This document shows, piece by piece, positions 7,648 to 15,582 of a DNA stretch of 64,000 bases. Source of the DNA: Pectobacterium aroidearum (GTDB taxonomy: Bacteria; Pseudomonadota; Gammaproteobacteria; Enterobacterales; Enterobacteriaceae); contig NZ_CP166097.1 in assembly GCF_041228105.1 (NCBI RefSeq), forward strand, positions 434,001 through 498,000, read 5' to 3'. Position numbers and translations under genes: made by a program. The notes below the pieces were generated by a model that worked only from the letters and a program-made list of their open reading frames with translations, was not told the DNA's origin and ran no database searches. The first letter of the stretch is position 1. Every line of letters starts with the position of its first letter.

Positions 7648-9261
7648 ATGATGAAAGCACGAGCAATACTCCGTACCCTGCTGTTAGGTTCACTCTGCAT
7701 GGCCGCTACGCCGGCCATTCTATCGGCAAAAACCCCTGACGATCAGCTGATCGTGGGGATGAACATGAACAACATGCTCTCACTCGATCCGGCCGCCATG
7801 ACCGGTAACGAGGTGGTGGGCATTATCGTCAACCTCTATGATTCGCTGGTGGTGCTGGATCCCGCCAACCTGAGTAACATCCAGCCTTCTCTGGCGAAAA
7901 GCTGGAGCGTCAGTGATGACGGCAAAGTCATTACCTTCAATCTGGTGGATAACGCCAAATTCCACTCCGGTAACCCCGTCACGGCGCAAGATTTCGCTTG
8001 GTCGATGAAGCGTCTGCTTAACCTCAACATGGCGCAGGCCACGACGTGGAAATCCTACGGCTTCACCGCGGAAAACGTGGAGAAAATGATTCGCGCCAAA
8101 GACGACCACACCGTTGAAATTGAACTGCCAAAACCAAACGACCCCAAACTGGTGCTCTACTCGCTGGCGACGCTGGGCAGCGGCTCAGTGCTGGACAGCA
8201 AAACGGTCATGAAGCATGAGAAAAACGGTGACTGGGGCAACGGCTGGCTGACCACGAACGAAGCCGGTTCCGGCCCGTTCAAGCTGGACGTGTGGCAGGC
8301 GAAAGACGTGCTGCGCATTAGCAAAGTTGAGAACAACTGGCAGGGCGACGCCAAAATGCGGCGTGTGATCTTCCGTCATATGACCGAATCACAGGCGCTG
8401 CGCCTGATGATTGAAAAAGGCGACATTGACGTGGCCTCTGGTATGTCGGTGCCGGATATCAACGCGCTGAAACAAGATAAAGACGTTGTGGTTGATGAGG
8501 TGAAAAAAGGCACGCTGTACTACGTTGCCATGAGCCTGAAAAATGAATACTTCGCTAAACCGAAAGTGCGTGAAGCGGTTCGCTACCTGATTGATTACGA
8601 TGGCGTCAATAAAACAGTGATGCCAGGCTACGGTTTCTATCATCAGCGCCCCATCCAGAAAGGGATGGATGCGACGTTGCCGGATCCGGGCTACAAGCTT
8701 GACGTGCCGCGCGCCAAAGCGCTGCTGGCCGAAGCGGGCTACCCAAATGGATTTGAAACCACGCTGCGTGTTCTGTCCGATCAGCCGTTCCTGAATCTGG
8801 CGACATCGGTACAGTCCACGTTGGCACAGGCGGGCATCAAAGCCAAAATCATCTCCGGCACCGGTAATCAGGTTTACGGCGCGATGCGCGATCGTAACTT
8901 CGATATGCTGGTTGGCCGCGGCGGTGGTGGCGTCGATCCGCATCCTCACTCCAGCCTGCGTTCTGTTGTCTATAACCCGGATAACAGCGACGAAGCCAAA
9001 CTGACCAACTTCCAGGGCTGGCGCACCTCTTTCTACGACAAACCGCTGAATGACATGATCGATCAGGCGCTGTTGGAGAAAGATCCTCAGAAACAGAAGC
9101 AGATGTATATCAACGTACAGAATCGCTATGAAGAACTGTTCCCGGCCATTATTCCGGTGTCGCAGATGATCGATTCCGTGGTGTTGCGTAAGGACGTGAA
9201 AGGCTATGTGCCACATCCGTCTTCTACGACGCATCTGCGCGAGGTGTATAAGCAGCGCTAG
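7648..9261 (+). CDS. ABC transporter periplasmic substrate-binding protein (family 5, DppA/OppA type)
   Basis: A 537-residue extracytoplasmic solute-binding protein of the SBP_bac_5 family. A signal peptide (about residues 1-27, charged MMKAR start, hydrophobic core, cleavage likely after ILSA) directs export. The mature part has the typical DPAAMTGNEVVGIIVNLYDSLV opening and PSLAKSWSVSDDGKVITFNLVDNAKFHSGNPVTAQDFAWSMKRL block. There is no lipobox Cys, so it should be freely periplasmic. Family members bind peptides, but also nickel, heme, sugars and opines, so the name does not fix the ligand. It lies between the enolase-superfamily gene and two permeases, and a strong stem-loop directly follows it. 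Confidence 0.88.
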   Translation: MMKARAILRTLLLGSLCMAATPAILSAKTPDDQLIVGMNMNNMLSLDPAAMTGNEVVGIIVNLYDSLVVLDPANLSNIQPSLAKSWSVSDDGKVITFNLVDNAKFHSGNPVTAQDFAWSMKRLLNLNMAQATTWKSYGFTAENVEKMIRAKDDHTVEIELPKPNDPKLVLYSLATLGSGSVLDSKTVMKHEKNGDWGNGWLTTNEAGSGPFKLDVWQAKDVLRISKVENNWQGDAKMRRVIFRHMTESQALRLMIEKGDIDVASGMSVPDINALKQDKDVVVDEVKKGTLYYVAMSLKNEYFAKPKVREAVRYLIDYDGVNKTVMPGYGFYHQRPIQKGMDATLPDPGYKLDVPRAKALLAEAGYPNGFETTLRVLSDQPFLNLATSVQSTLAQAGIKAKIISGTGNQVYGAMRDRNFDMLVGRGGGGVDPHPHSSLRSVVYNPDNSDEAKLTNFQGWRTSFYDKPLNDMIDQALLEKDPQKQKQMYINVQNRYEELFPAIIPVSQMIDSVVLRKDVKGYVPHPSSTTHLREVYKQR

Positions 9262-9278
9262 TGTCCACACGTTAAACC

Positions 9279-9313
9279 GGATGATTAGCCGACACGTTCC
9301 CGGCTAATCATCC
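9279..9313 (+). other. Intercistronic stem-loop after the binding-protein gene
   Basis: A perfect 13-bp inverted repeat (GGATGATTAGCCG at 9279-9291, CGGCTAATCATCC at 9301-9313) with a 9-base loop and no T tract. It lies 18 bases after the binding-protein stop and 81 before the permease. Structures like this commonly protect the upstream mRNA so that the binding protein is made in excess over the membrane subunits. It could also be a partial transcription barrier. Confidence 0.65.
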
Positions 9314-9393
9314 CGATCAGATACGCTAAAAAGAGATGACCGCGTGAGTGGTGATTTGCTGTCGCCGCTAACCGGGATATCAGGAGAAAGAAC

Positions 9394-10434
9394 ATGGTTT
9401 TCTCTGATTGGATCAAGCCGGGTGGAGTACTGCGTCGTTTGGCAAAGCGTCTGTTTCAGGTGATCGTCACACTGTTCGGGTTATTAATTCTGACTTTCGT
9501 GATCGGCCGCGTGATGCCAATCGATCCGGTCCTGGCTATTGTCGGACAGGATGCCGACCAAAGTACCTATCAACAGGTTTACCAACAGCTGGGGTTGGAT
9601 AAGCCGCTGTATGTGCAGTTCTTTATTTACTTCAATTCGCTGATGCATGGGGATCTGGGCAATGCGCTCCTGACCGGACGGCCGGTTATGGATGACATTA
9701 TCCGCGTTTTCCCGGCCACCGTTGAGCTGGCGACGATGGCGATTATCGTCGGTGCCGGTCTGGGTGTGCCGCTAGGTGTGCTGGCTGCGGCGCGGCGCGG
9801 CAAGTGGGCGGATTATGTGGTGCGTTTTATCAGTTTGGCTGGTTATTCCACGCCGATATTCTGGGTCGGGATGATGGGGCTGCTGGTGTTCTATGCCTGG
9901 CTGAACTGGGTTGGCGGAGCAGGGCGGGTTGACATGGCCTATGACGGGCTGGTGGAAAACCGTACCGGTCTGCTACTGGTGGATTCGTTACTGGCGGGCG
10001 AGTGGGATGTGTTCCGCAGTGCACTGAACCATTTGGTGCTGCCGGCCACGATTCTCGGTTTCCACTCGTTGGCCTATATCAGTCGTATGACGCGCAGCTT
10101 CATGCTGGCGCAGCTTTCGCAGGAATACATCATTACTGCACGAGTGAAAGGGCTGTCGGAGTTCCGCGTTGTCTGGGCACACGCGTTTCGCAATATTCTG
10201 GTTCAGCTTCTGACGGTGGTGGCGCTGGCCTATGGCTCGCTGCTGGAAGGGGCGGTACTGATCGAAACGGTCTTCTCATGGCCGGGCTTTGGTTCCTATC
10301 TGACAGGCAGTCTGCTGCTGGGGGATATGAACGCGGTGATGGGTTGTGTGCTGCTGGTGGGGTTGATCTTTGTGACGCTTAACCTGCTGTCGGACATGTT
10401 GTATCAAATCTTTGATCCGAGGACGAACGCATGA
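9394..10434 (+). CDS. ABC transporter permease (DppB/OppB type)
   Basis: A 346-residue inner-membrane permease. It has the DppB-family N-terminus (RLAKRLFQVIVTLFGLLILTFVIGRVMPIDPV), a long periplasmic region, about six membrane segments, and the EAA loop QEYIITARVKGLSEFRVVWAHAFRN. Compared with OppB it has an insert of about 30 residues around WVGGAGRVDMAYDGLVENRTG. AGGAGA precedes ATG 9394 at good distance. Its stop overlaps the next permease start (ATGA), so the two membrane subunits are translationally coupled. Confidence 0.9.
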   Translation: MVFSDWIKPGGVLRRLAKRLFQVIVTLFGLLILTFVIGRVMPIDPVLAIVGQDADQSTYQQVYQQLGLDKPLYVQFFIYFNSLMHGDLGNALLTGRPVMDDIIRVFPATVELATMAIIVGAGLGVPLGVLAAARRGKWADYVVRFISLAGYSTPIFWVGMMGLLVFYAWLNWVGGAGRVDMAYDGLVENRTGLLLVDSLLAGEWDVFRSALNHLVLPATILGFHSLAYISRMTRSFMLAQLSQEYIITARVKGLSEFRVVWAHAFRNILVQLLTVVALAYGSLLEGAVLIETVFSWPGFGSYLTGSLLLGDMNAVMGCVLLVGLIFVTLNLLSDMLYQIFDPRTNA

Positions 10435-11354
10435 ATATTTCCTCTGAGCCGCCGGTCACTCGCGAATCGGTAATGCGGACACCGCCGGAAAAACGCGCGA
10501 GCCGGCTACGGCTACGTGGCGCGCGGATCGCCGGGTTCCTATTGATGATGCTGCGCAATCCGCTGACTGCGATTGGTTCTGCGATTGTGCTGATGTTGAT
10601 GCTGGTCGCGATCTTCGCCCCGTGGATTGCGACACACGATCCGCTGGCGCAGGACTTGGCCAACGCGTTACAGGCACCGAGTGCCGCACACTATTTTGGC
10701 ACCGATGAGTTCGGGCGCGATGTGTTTAGCCGTCTGGTCTATGGTTCACGCATCACGCTGTATATCGTTGCGCTGGTATCCGTCACCGTCGGACCTATCG
10801 GGCTGCTGCTGGGCGTGGTGGCGGGCTATTATGGCGGGATTGTCGATACCATCCTGATGCGTATCACCGATATTTTCATCTCTTTCCCTAGTCTGGTGCT
10901 GGCGCTGGCGTTCGTTGCGGCGCTTGGCCCAGGGCTGGAACATGTGGTGATTGCAATTACGCTGACGGCCTGGCCGCCGATTGCCCGTCTGGCAAGGGCG
11001 GAGACGCTGTCGCTGCGCCACGCGGACTTTGTTTCTGCCGTGAAGCTGCAAGGAGCCTCGTCTATCCGCATCCTGCTGCACCACATTGTGCCGCTGTGTC
11101 TGCCGTCGGTGATTATCCGTATCACGATGAATATGGCCGGCATCATTCTGACCGCGGCAGGTCTGGGCTTTCTGGGGTTGGGGGCACAGCCGCCCGATCC
11201 TGAATGGGGCGCGATGATCTCTGCGGGTCGTCGTTACATGATGGAGTGCTGGTGGTTAGTAACTATTCCGGGGCTGGCGATTTTGATTAACAGCCTGGCG
11301 TTCAACTTCCTTGGAGACGGCCTACGTGACATCCTCGATCCCAGAACTGAATAA
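10431..11354 (+). CDS. ABC transporter permease (DppC/OppC type)
   Basis: A 307-residue inner-membrane permease, second membrane subunit of the importer. It shows the OppC/DppC N-terminal cytoplasmic tail, a first membrane span (NPLTAIGSAIVLMLMLVAIFAPWIA), the family motif HYFGTDEFGRDVFSRLVYGSRITL, and the EAA loop HADFVSAVKLQGASSIRILLHHIVP. It overlaps the previous gene by 4 bases and the following ATPase gene by 29 bases, as expected for a compact operon. Confidence 0.9.
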   Translation: MNISSEPPVTRESVMRTPPEKRASRLRLRGARIAGFLLMMLRNPLTAIGSAIVLMLMLVAIFAPWIATHDPLAQDLANALQAPSAAHYFGTDEFGRDVFSRLVYGSRITLYIVALVSVTVGPIGLLLGVVAGYYGGIVDTILMRITDIFISFPSLVLALAFVAALGPGLEHVVIAITLTAWPPIARLARAETLSLRHADFVSAVKLQGASSIRILLHHIVPLCLPSVIIRITMNMAGIILTAAGLGFLGLGAQPPDPEWGAMISAGRRYMMECWWLVTIPGLAILINSLAFNFLGDGLRDILDPRTE

Positions 11355-12213
11355 GTTTTCTCAACGTGCGCCGGGAAGCTCGCCCCTGATGGAAGTGGAA
11401 AACCTGCGGGTGAGCTTCGTGAACCGCGGGGCAGTGACTGATGCCGTGCGCGGCGTGTCCTTCACATTGGGTTGTGAAAAGCTGGCGATTGTCGGCGAAT
11501 CTGGCTCCGGTAAATCGACGGTCGGCCGTGCGCTGCTGCAGTTGCATCCGCACAGTGCGCGGATTACCGCGGACAAACTGCGTTTCGGCGATACCGATCT
11601 GCTGAAAGCGGATGAGGCGCGGATGCGTCAGATTCGCGGTAAGCGCATATCGATGATTATGCAGGATCCAAAATACTCGCTGAACCCGGTGGTGTGCGTC
11701 GGCGATCAGATTGCCGAAGCCTATCTGGCACACCATAAAGTGTCGCACCGTGAGGCGAAGGAGAAGGTTATGGCGATGCTGGACGTGGTGCGTATTCGCC
11801 AGCCAGAGCGCGTATATAATTTGTATCCTCATGAAATCTCAGGCGGGCAGGGACAGCGCATCATGATTGCGATGATGCTGATTACGGAACCCGAAATCGT
11901 AATTGCCGATGAGCCAACCTCGGCGCTGGATGTGTCTGTGCGCTTGCAGGTGTTGGCAATGCTGGATGATTTGGTGAGCGAGCGCGGTCTGGGGCTGATT
12001 TTCATTAGTCACGACATCAATCTGGTACGCAGCTTCTGCGATCGCGTGCTGGTGATGTATGCCGGGCGCGTCGTGGAGTCCATCGCCGCCGCCGATCTGG
12101 ACAACGCGCAGCATCCGTATACGCGTGGGTTGCTGAATTCGCTGCCGGATATCGATCATCGCCGTCCGCGTTTGCCGGTGATGAATCGCGATCCCGCTTG
12201 GATCAATGGATAA
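11326..12213 (+). CDS. ABC transporter ATP-binding protein (DppD/OppD type)
   Basis: The product is a cytoplasmic ATPase of about 295 residues. It has Walker A GESGSGKST, the signature ISGGQGQR, Walker B IVIADEPTSALD and the switch His in FISHDINLV. The oligopeptide-type C-terminal region HPYTRGLLNSLPDI is present, but it lacks the Cys-rich iron-sulfur tail of some DppD proteins. I chose GTG 11326 because GGAG lies 9 bases upstream; the codon sits inside the end of the permease gene. An in-frame TTG at 11311 is less likely. Confidence 0.88.
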   Translation: MTSSIPELNKFSQRAPGSSPLMEVENLRVSFVNRGAVTDAVRGVSFTLGCEKLAIVGESGSGKSTVGRALLQLHPHSARITADKLRFGDTDLLKADEARMRQIRGKRISMIMQDPKYSLNPVVCVGDQIAEAYLAHHKVSHREAKEKVMAMLDVVRIRQPERVYNLYPHEISGGQGQRIMIAMMLITEPEIVIADEPTSALDVSVRLQVLAMLDDLVSERGLGLIFISHDINLVRSFCDRVLVMYAGRVVESIAAADLDNAQHPYTRGLLNSLPDIDHRRPRLPVMNRDPAWING

Positions 12214-12224
12214 AGGGGATAATC

Positions 12225-13034
12225 ATGGCAACTGAAGCAATGAGTCAGCGTAAGCCGATGATCGAAGTGAATAACCTGAATCTCTCTTTTGGTCATGGCA
12301 GCGCGAAGAATCAGGTGTTGTACGATGTGAACCTCACCGTCAATGATGGCGATATCTTTGGTCTGGTGGGGGAATCGGGCTCCGGCAAAACCACGGTGTT
12401 GAAGTGTCTGGCCGGGCTGTTTAACCATTGGGAAGGCACGCTGCTGATTGACGGAAAGAAACTGGCGCACCGGATCGATCAGGCGCGCTGCCGCCAGGTG
12501 CAGATGGTGTTTCAGGATCCGTACGGATCGCTGCATCCCCGTCATACGGTGGAATCTATTCTGGAAGAACCTCTGTCGATCCATCGCTTTGACGATCGTG
12601 ACGATCGTATCGATAGCTTGCTGGAGAAGGTGGGGCTGGGAACGAACTTCCGTCGCCGTTATCCGCACCAGCTTTCCGGTGGGCAGCGCCAGCGTGTGGC
12701 GATTGCCCGCGCGCTGATTCTGGAGCCGAGGTTGCTGCTGCTGGATGAGCCGACGTCGGCGCTGGATGTCTCGGTGCAGGCGGAAATTCTCAATCTGCTT
12801 CTGGAGTTGCAGCAGCAGGAAAAGCTGACTTACCTGATGGTGACGCATGATTTGGGGGTGATTTCCCATCTGTGTCATAAAGTCGCAGTGATGCAGTACG
12901 GCAAGATACTGGAAACGCTGGAAACCGACGACCTGACCAGTGATGTACCGAAGGATGCGTATACCTCAATGCTGGTAGATGCCAGCCGTCAGTACAGCCG
13001 CGATCTGGCGGTGCGCTCGGAGCGTATGGGCTAG
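12225..13034 (+). CDS. ABC transporter ATP-binding protein (DppF/OppF type)
   Basis: The second ATPase of the importer, 269 residues. Walker A GESGSGKTT, signature LSGGQRQR, Walker B LLLLDEPTSALD and switch His in MVTHDLGV are all intact, together with the Q-loop FQDPYGSLHPRHTV typical of DppF/OppF. ATG 12225 is preceded by AAGGGG at 7 bases and starts 11 bases after the previous stop. It is the last gene of the operon; a rho-independent terminator follows at 13074-13099. Confidence 0.9.
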   Translation: MATEAMSQRKPMIEVNNLNLSFGHGSAKNQVLYDVNLTVNDGDIFGLVGESGSGKTTVLKCLAGLFNHWEGTLLIDGKKLAHRIDQARCRQVQMVFQDPYGSLHPRHTVESILEEPLSIHRFDDRDDRIDSLLEKVGLGTNFRRRYPHQLSGGQRQRVAIARALILEPRLLLLDEPTSALDVSVQAEILNLLLELQQQEKLTYLMVTHDLGVISHLCHKVAVMQYGKILETLETDDLTSDVPKDAYTSMLVDASRQYSRDLAVRSERMG

Positions 13035-13073
13035 ATACGGATGGACTAGGTACGCTGCGCGATAATCATCATG

Positions 13074-13099
13074 AGGGCCGAGCAATCGGCCCTTTTTTT
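13074..13099 (+). terminator. Rho-independent terminator of the enolase-superfamily/ABC operon
   Basis: AGGGCCG and CGGCCCT (13074-13080 and 13087-13093) form a 7-bp GC-rich stem with a 6-base loop followed by a run of seven T. It lies 39 bases after the last ATPase stop codon. Confidence 0.88.
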
Positions 13100-13240
13100 A
13101 TTTTATATGCAGGTTTCCGCTAACAGTTGGTTACGAACAGACTTTTATACGTAAAAAAAGGTAAATGGGTAGCGTTGAAGGGTGTGGATACTTACAATCA
13201 TTACGCTTTCTGTAGTCGGCCTCTTCAAAAAGGAATTCTC

Positions 13241-13813
13241 ATGTTCAAACGTACTCTGGTTGCCGCGGCAGCCCTTATTTCACTGACGGCATTTTCTCCC
13301 GCCTTTGCGGCTTCCGACGCCAGCACGCGTGTGCTGTTGACGACGTCCGCGGGCAATATCGAACTGTCTTTAGATAACCAAAAAGCGCCAGTTTCGGTAA
13401 AAAATTTCGTCGAGTACGTTAACAATGGTTTTTATAACGGGACGACATTTCACCGTGTGATCCCTGGTTTTATGGTACAGGGCGGTGGCTTTTCTGGCGA
13501 AATGAACCAAAAAGCGACGAATGCGCCGATCAAGAATGAAGCTGACAACGGCCTGCGTAACCAGCGTGGTACGATCGCGATGGCGCGTACCGCAGAAAAG
13601 GATAGCGCGACCAGCCAGTTCTTTATCAATGTCGCCGACAATGCGTTCCTCGATCATGGCCAGCGTGACTTTGGCTACGCCGTGTTCGGCAAGGTAGTGA
13701 AGGGCATGGAAGTGGTGGATAAGATCTCTCAGGTACAAACGAAAAATGTCGGGCCTTACCAGAATGTGCCGACTACACCTATCGTGATTCAGTCCGCTAA
13801 AGTGTTGCCCTGA
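13241..13813 (+). CDS. ppiA: Periplasmic peptidyl-prolyl cis-trans isomerase A (cyclophilin)
   Basis: PpiA catalyses proline isomerisation during folding of exported proteins. The protein has 190 residues, the same as in E. coli. A signal peptide ([23 protein letters not shown]) is followed by a cyclophilin domain with [29 protein letters not shown] and [15 protein letters not shown], which contain the active-site Arg and Phe/Gln residues. I chose ATG 13241, preceded by AAGGAA, over longer readings because it begins the signal peptide. It is monocistronic, with a terminator on either side. In E. coli it lies next to yhfG-fic-pabA; here the pectate lyase block follows instead. Confidence 0.95.
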   Translation: MFKRTLVAAAALISLTAFSPAFAASDASTRVLLTTSAGNIELSLDNQKAPVSVKNFVEYVNNGFYNGTTFHRVIPGFMVQGGGFSGEMNQKATNAPIKNEADNGLRNQRGTIAMARTAEKDSATSQFFINVADNAFLDHGQRDFGYAVFGKVVKGMEVVDKISQVQTKNVGPYQNVPTTPIVIQSAKVLP

Positions 13814-13845
13814 TTGGCACGATAGATAAGCAAAGAACCGAGAAT

Positions 13846-13879
13846 ACGCAAAGGCCACTAATGTGGCCTTTGCGTTTTT
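13846..13879 (+). terminator. Rho-independent terminator of ppiA
   Basis: A 13-bp perfect stem (ACGCAAAGGCCAC / GTGGCCTTTGCGT, 13846-13858 and 13863-13875) with a TAAT loop, ending in TTTTT. It starts 33 bases after the ppiA stop. Confidence 0.9.
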
Positions 13880-14118
13880 GACAAAGCTAGCAAGCGGTAG
13901 TAATGGATAGATCGTAAAGACGCTGTAAATACTTCCCTGTACGCTCGGCTTGCGCAGATATGAATCTCATCCCTGAGATTCACCCTTGCAGGGCCGTCGC
14001 TAGCGACGTTCAAAAACGTTCCTGACGTTTTTGTCCATGGCGCAAACGCTTTACTCTTCTATTCCATTACCACCGTTTTACTGCGTAGATAGACGTTATT
14101 AACGTCTCGACTACCGCA
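13880..14118. other. Intergenic region between ppiA and pelZ (convergent), repeat-rich
   Basis: No gene is visible. The region is built of short inverted repeats, including the interspersed element at 13962-14032. It also holds a segment, GACGCTGTAAATACTTCCCT (13919-13938), of a type I recall recurring between genes in Pectobacterium genomes. No clear T-tailed terminator for pelZ was found. Confidence 0.6.
13962..14032 (-). repeat. Interspersed hairpin repeat, copy A
   Basis: Read on the minus strand it has the order AAAAACGT...ACGTTTTT, then GAACGTCGCTAGCGACGGCC, then AGGGTG, then a terminal hairpin AATCTCA/TGAGATT. The first three parts match the two tandem copies at 24686-24814, but the terminal hairpin differs. 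This is a modular palindromic element of unknown function in an intergenic region. Confidence 0.65.
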
Positions 14119-15414
14119 TTATTCCAGCGCTTTAGCCATTTGCTGTAACCAGGCATCTACGCCCGTGCTCGGCACGTTCAACTGACGGTAGGTCGTGGTT
14201 GCAACGGGATAGCCGCCAACCTCTTCCTGACTGTTCACGAAGCCACCTGTCCGCTGTTTGAAATTCTCTACGATACGTTTATCGACGGCATCACGATCTT
14301 TCGGTCGTGCGCCTGCGCTTTGTAGTACCTGATTGGTGACGGCGCTGGCAGGTGCTGCGGTTAAGCCTGAAGGCCAAATCGGGGAGACTTTGAGTAAATT
14401 AATCCCGCTGCCTGAGGTTTGCGGCGCGGCTTTTCCCTTGGCATCGTAAGCAAGGTTATCTGACATCCAGACATCGCCGGAGCTGTTGCTTCCTACCAGC
14501 CCTAAGCCTGCTTTGGTATTGGCGCCGTAATGCATCACGTTGCCTGCAACGGAGACGCGTGGGCTGGCAGGCATGGTTTTCCCTTCCCACTCGCCTTTGA
14601 CGCCACCAACGCGAACGCCCCAAATGCCAGGGTTGTAGATCAGGTTATTGACCATGACACCCGTTGAACCCGCCTTGAACCAGGCGTTGCGCTCGTTGTT
14701 GTGCGCATACAGGCTGCCAATGATTGACACATCAGTCACGTTATCGTGAACCAGCGTGCCCATCGAGTGAATGCCTTTGGTATGAGCTGAGTCGTATAAG
14801 CCTTCAGCAACAATATTATTTGAGAGCGTGATGCGGTGTGCGGTTCCCTGTGGGCCGTCATAGCGTGGGCCAGAGATAGACAAGTTTTCGTCTGTCCCCC
14901 AGGCGAAACTGGAGTGGTCGATCACGACGTTGTAGGCATCTTTACCGTTGATTGAAACATCGCGTTCAAAGCCGCTTTTTTTACCCGTACCGGCATCGCC
15001 GATGCGAAAACGGATATGCTGCATGAGCACATCATGCGTGCTAATCCCCATTCCGCCGCGAATGATGGTAATGCCGGGAGAAGGGGCGGTCTGACCGGCA
15101 ATAGTGACAAACGGCTCCGTTAAGCGGAGGTCACTTTTATTCAGGTCGATAATGCCGCCAACCTCAAAAACAATAATACGCGGCCCTTTGGCGGCCAGCG
15201 CTTCCCGGAGTGAACCAGCCCCAGAAGAGGCCAGCGTTGTGACGCGAATAATTCGCCCACCGCTGCCTGCGACGGTATCCGTCCCGAATCCTTTCAACTC
15301 TGGTGCTGCCGGTGTGGCAGCGTTAGCCATCGGTATGCCGATACTGAATACTAATCCAGCACTGAATACGACGCTGCTGCTGAACAGCGCGGCGGACAGA
15401 AGAGAACGTTTCAT
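14119..15414 (-). CDS. pelZ: Secreted pectate lyase PelZ-type (PL1-related)
   Basis: The 431-residue precursor resembles PelZ of soft-rot bacteria, an accessory endo-pectate lyase encoded beside pelB/pelC. It has a signal peptide (MKRSLLSAALFSSSVVFSAG..., cleavage likely after MANA) and the parallel beta-helix opening of this lyase group (FGTDTVAGSGGRIIRVTTLASSGAGSLREALAA, IIVFEVGGIIDL). Asn- and Val-rich helix coils follow (VIDHSSFAWGTDENLSI). It is only distantly related to the three downstream-oriented Pel paralogues. It lies 168 bp after the nearest pel gene, with a terminator between and no KdgR box of its own that I can see. Expression by partial read-through from that gene is therefore likely. 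Confidence 0.85.
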   Translation of the reverse strand: MKRSLLSAALFSSSVVFSAGLVFSIGIPMANAATPAAPELKGFGTDTVAGSGGRIIRVTTLASSGAGSLREALAAKGPRIIVFEVGGIIDLNKSDLRLTEPFVTIAGQTAPSPGITIIRGGMGISTHDVLMQHIRFRIGDAGTGKKSGFERDVSINGKDAYNVVIDHSSFAWGTDENLSISGPRYDGPQGTAHRITLSNNIVAEGLYDSAHTKGIHSMGTLVHDNVTDVSIIGSLYAHNNERNAWFKAGSTGVMVNNLIYNPGIWGVRVGGVKGEWEGKTMPASPRVSVAGNVMHYGANTKAGLGLVGSNSSGDVWMSDNLAYDAKGKAAPQTSGSGINLLKVSPIWPSGLTAAPASAVTNQVLQSAGARPKDRDAVDKRIVENFKQRTGGFVNSQEEVGGYPVATTTYRQLNVPSTGVDAWLQQMAKALE

Positions 15415-15438
15415 TTCATTTCCTTGAATATTAACGAT

Positions 15439-15468
15439 AAAAATGAGCGAGCCCTTAGGGCTCGCTCA
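15439..15468 (-). terminator. Rho-independent terminator downstream of the first pel gene
   Basis: TGAGCGAGCCC and GGGCTCGCTCA (15444-15468, loop TTA) form a stem that on the minus strand is followed by a T run. It lies about 115 bases after the pel stop and just ahead of pelZ. A second weaker inverted repeat (AGGCTCC...GGAGCCT) lies inside this 3' region near 15506-15550. Confidence 0.8.
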
Positions 15469-15582
15469 AGTGCGGCCCGAACGATAAACCGACGGGCGTT
15501 AAGCTCGCTTGCAGGCTCCTATAGCACAGGACAATGAGGGGCGGAGCCTGAAGTTCGCTTATTTACGCTTTACACGTAGCAA

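Noticed and set aside
8389..9270. 293-codon open frame on the minus strand opposite the binding-protein gene
   Set aside because: Mirror frame of the well-supported substrate-binding protein, with no start signal or domain.
15415..15582. Possible KdgR box for pelZ
   Set aside because: I found no match approaching the consensus in this interval; only terminators and short inverted repeats are present.
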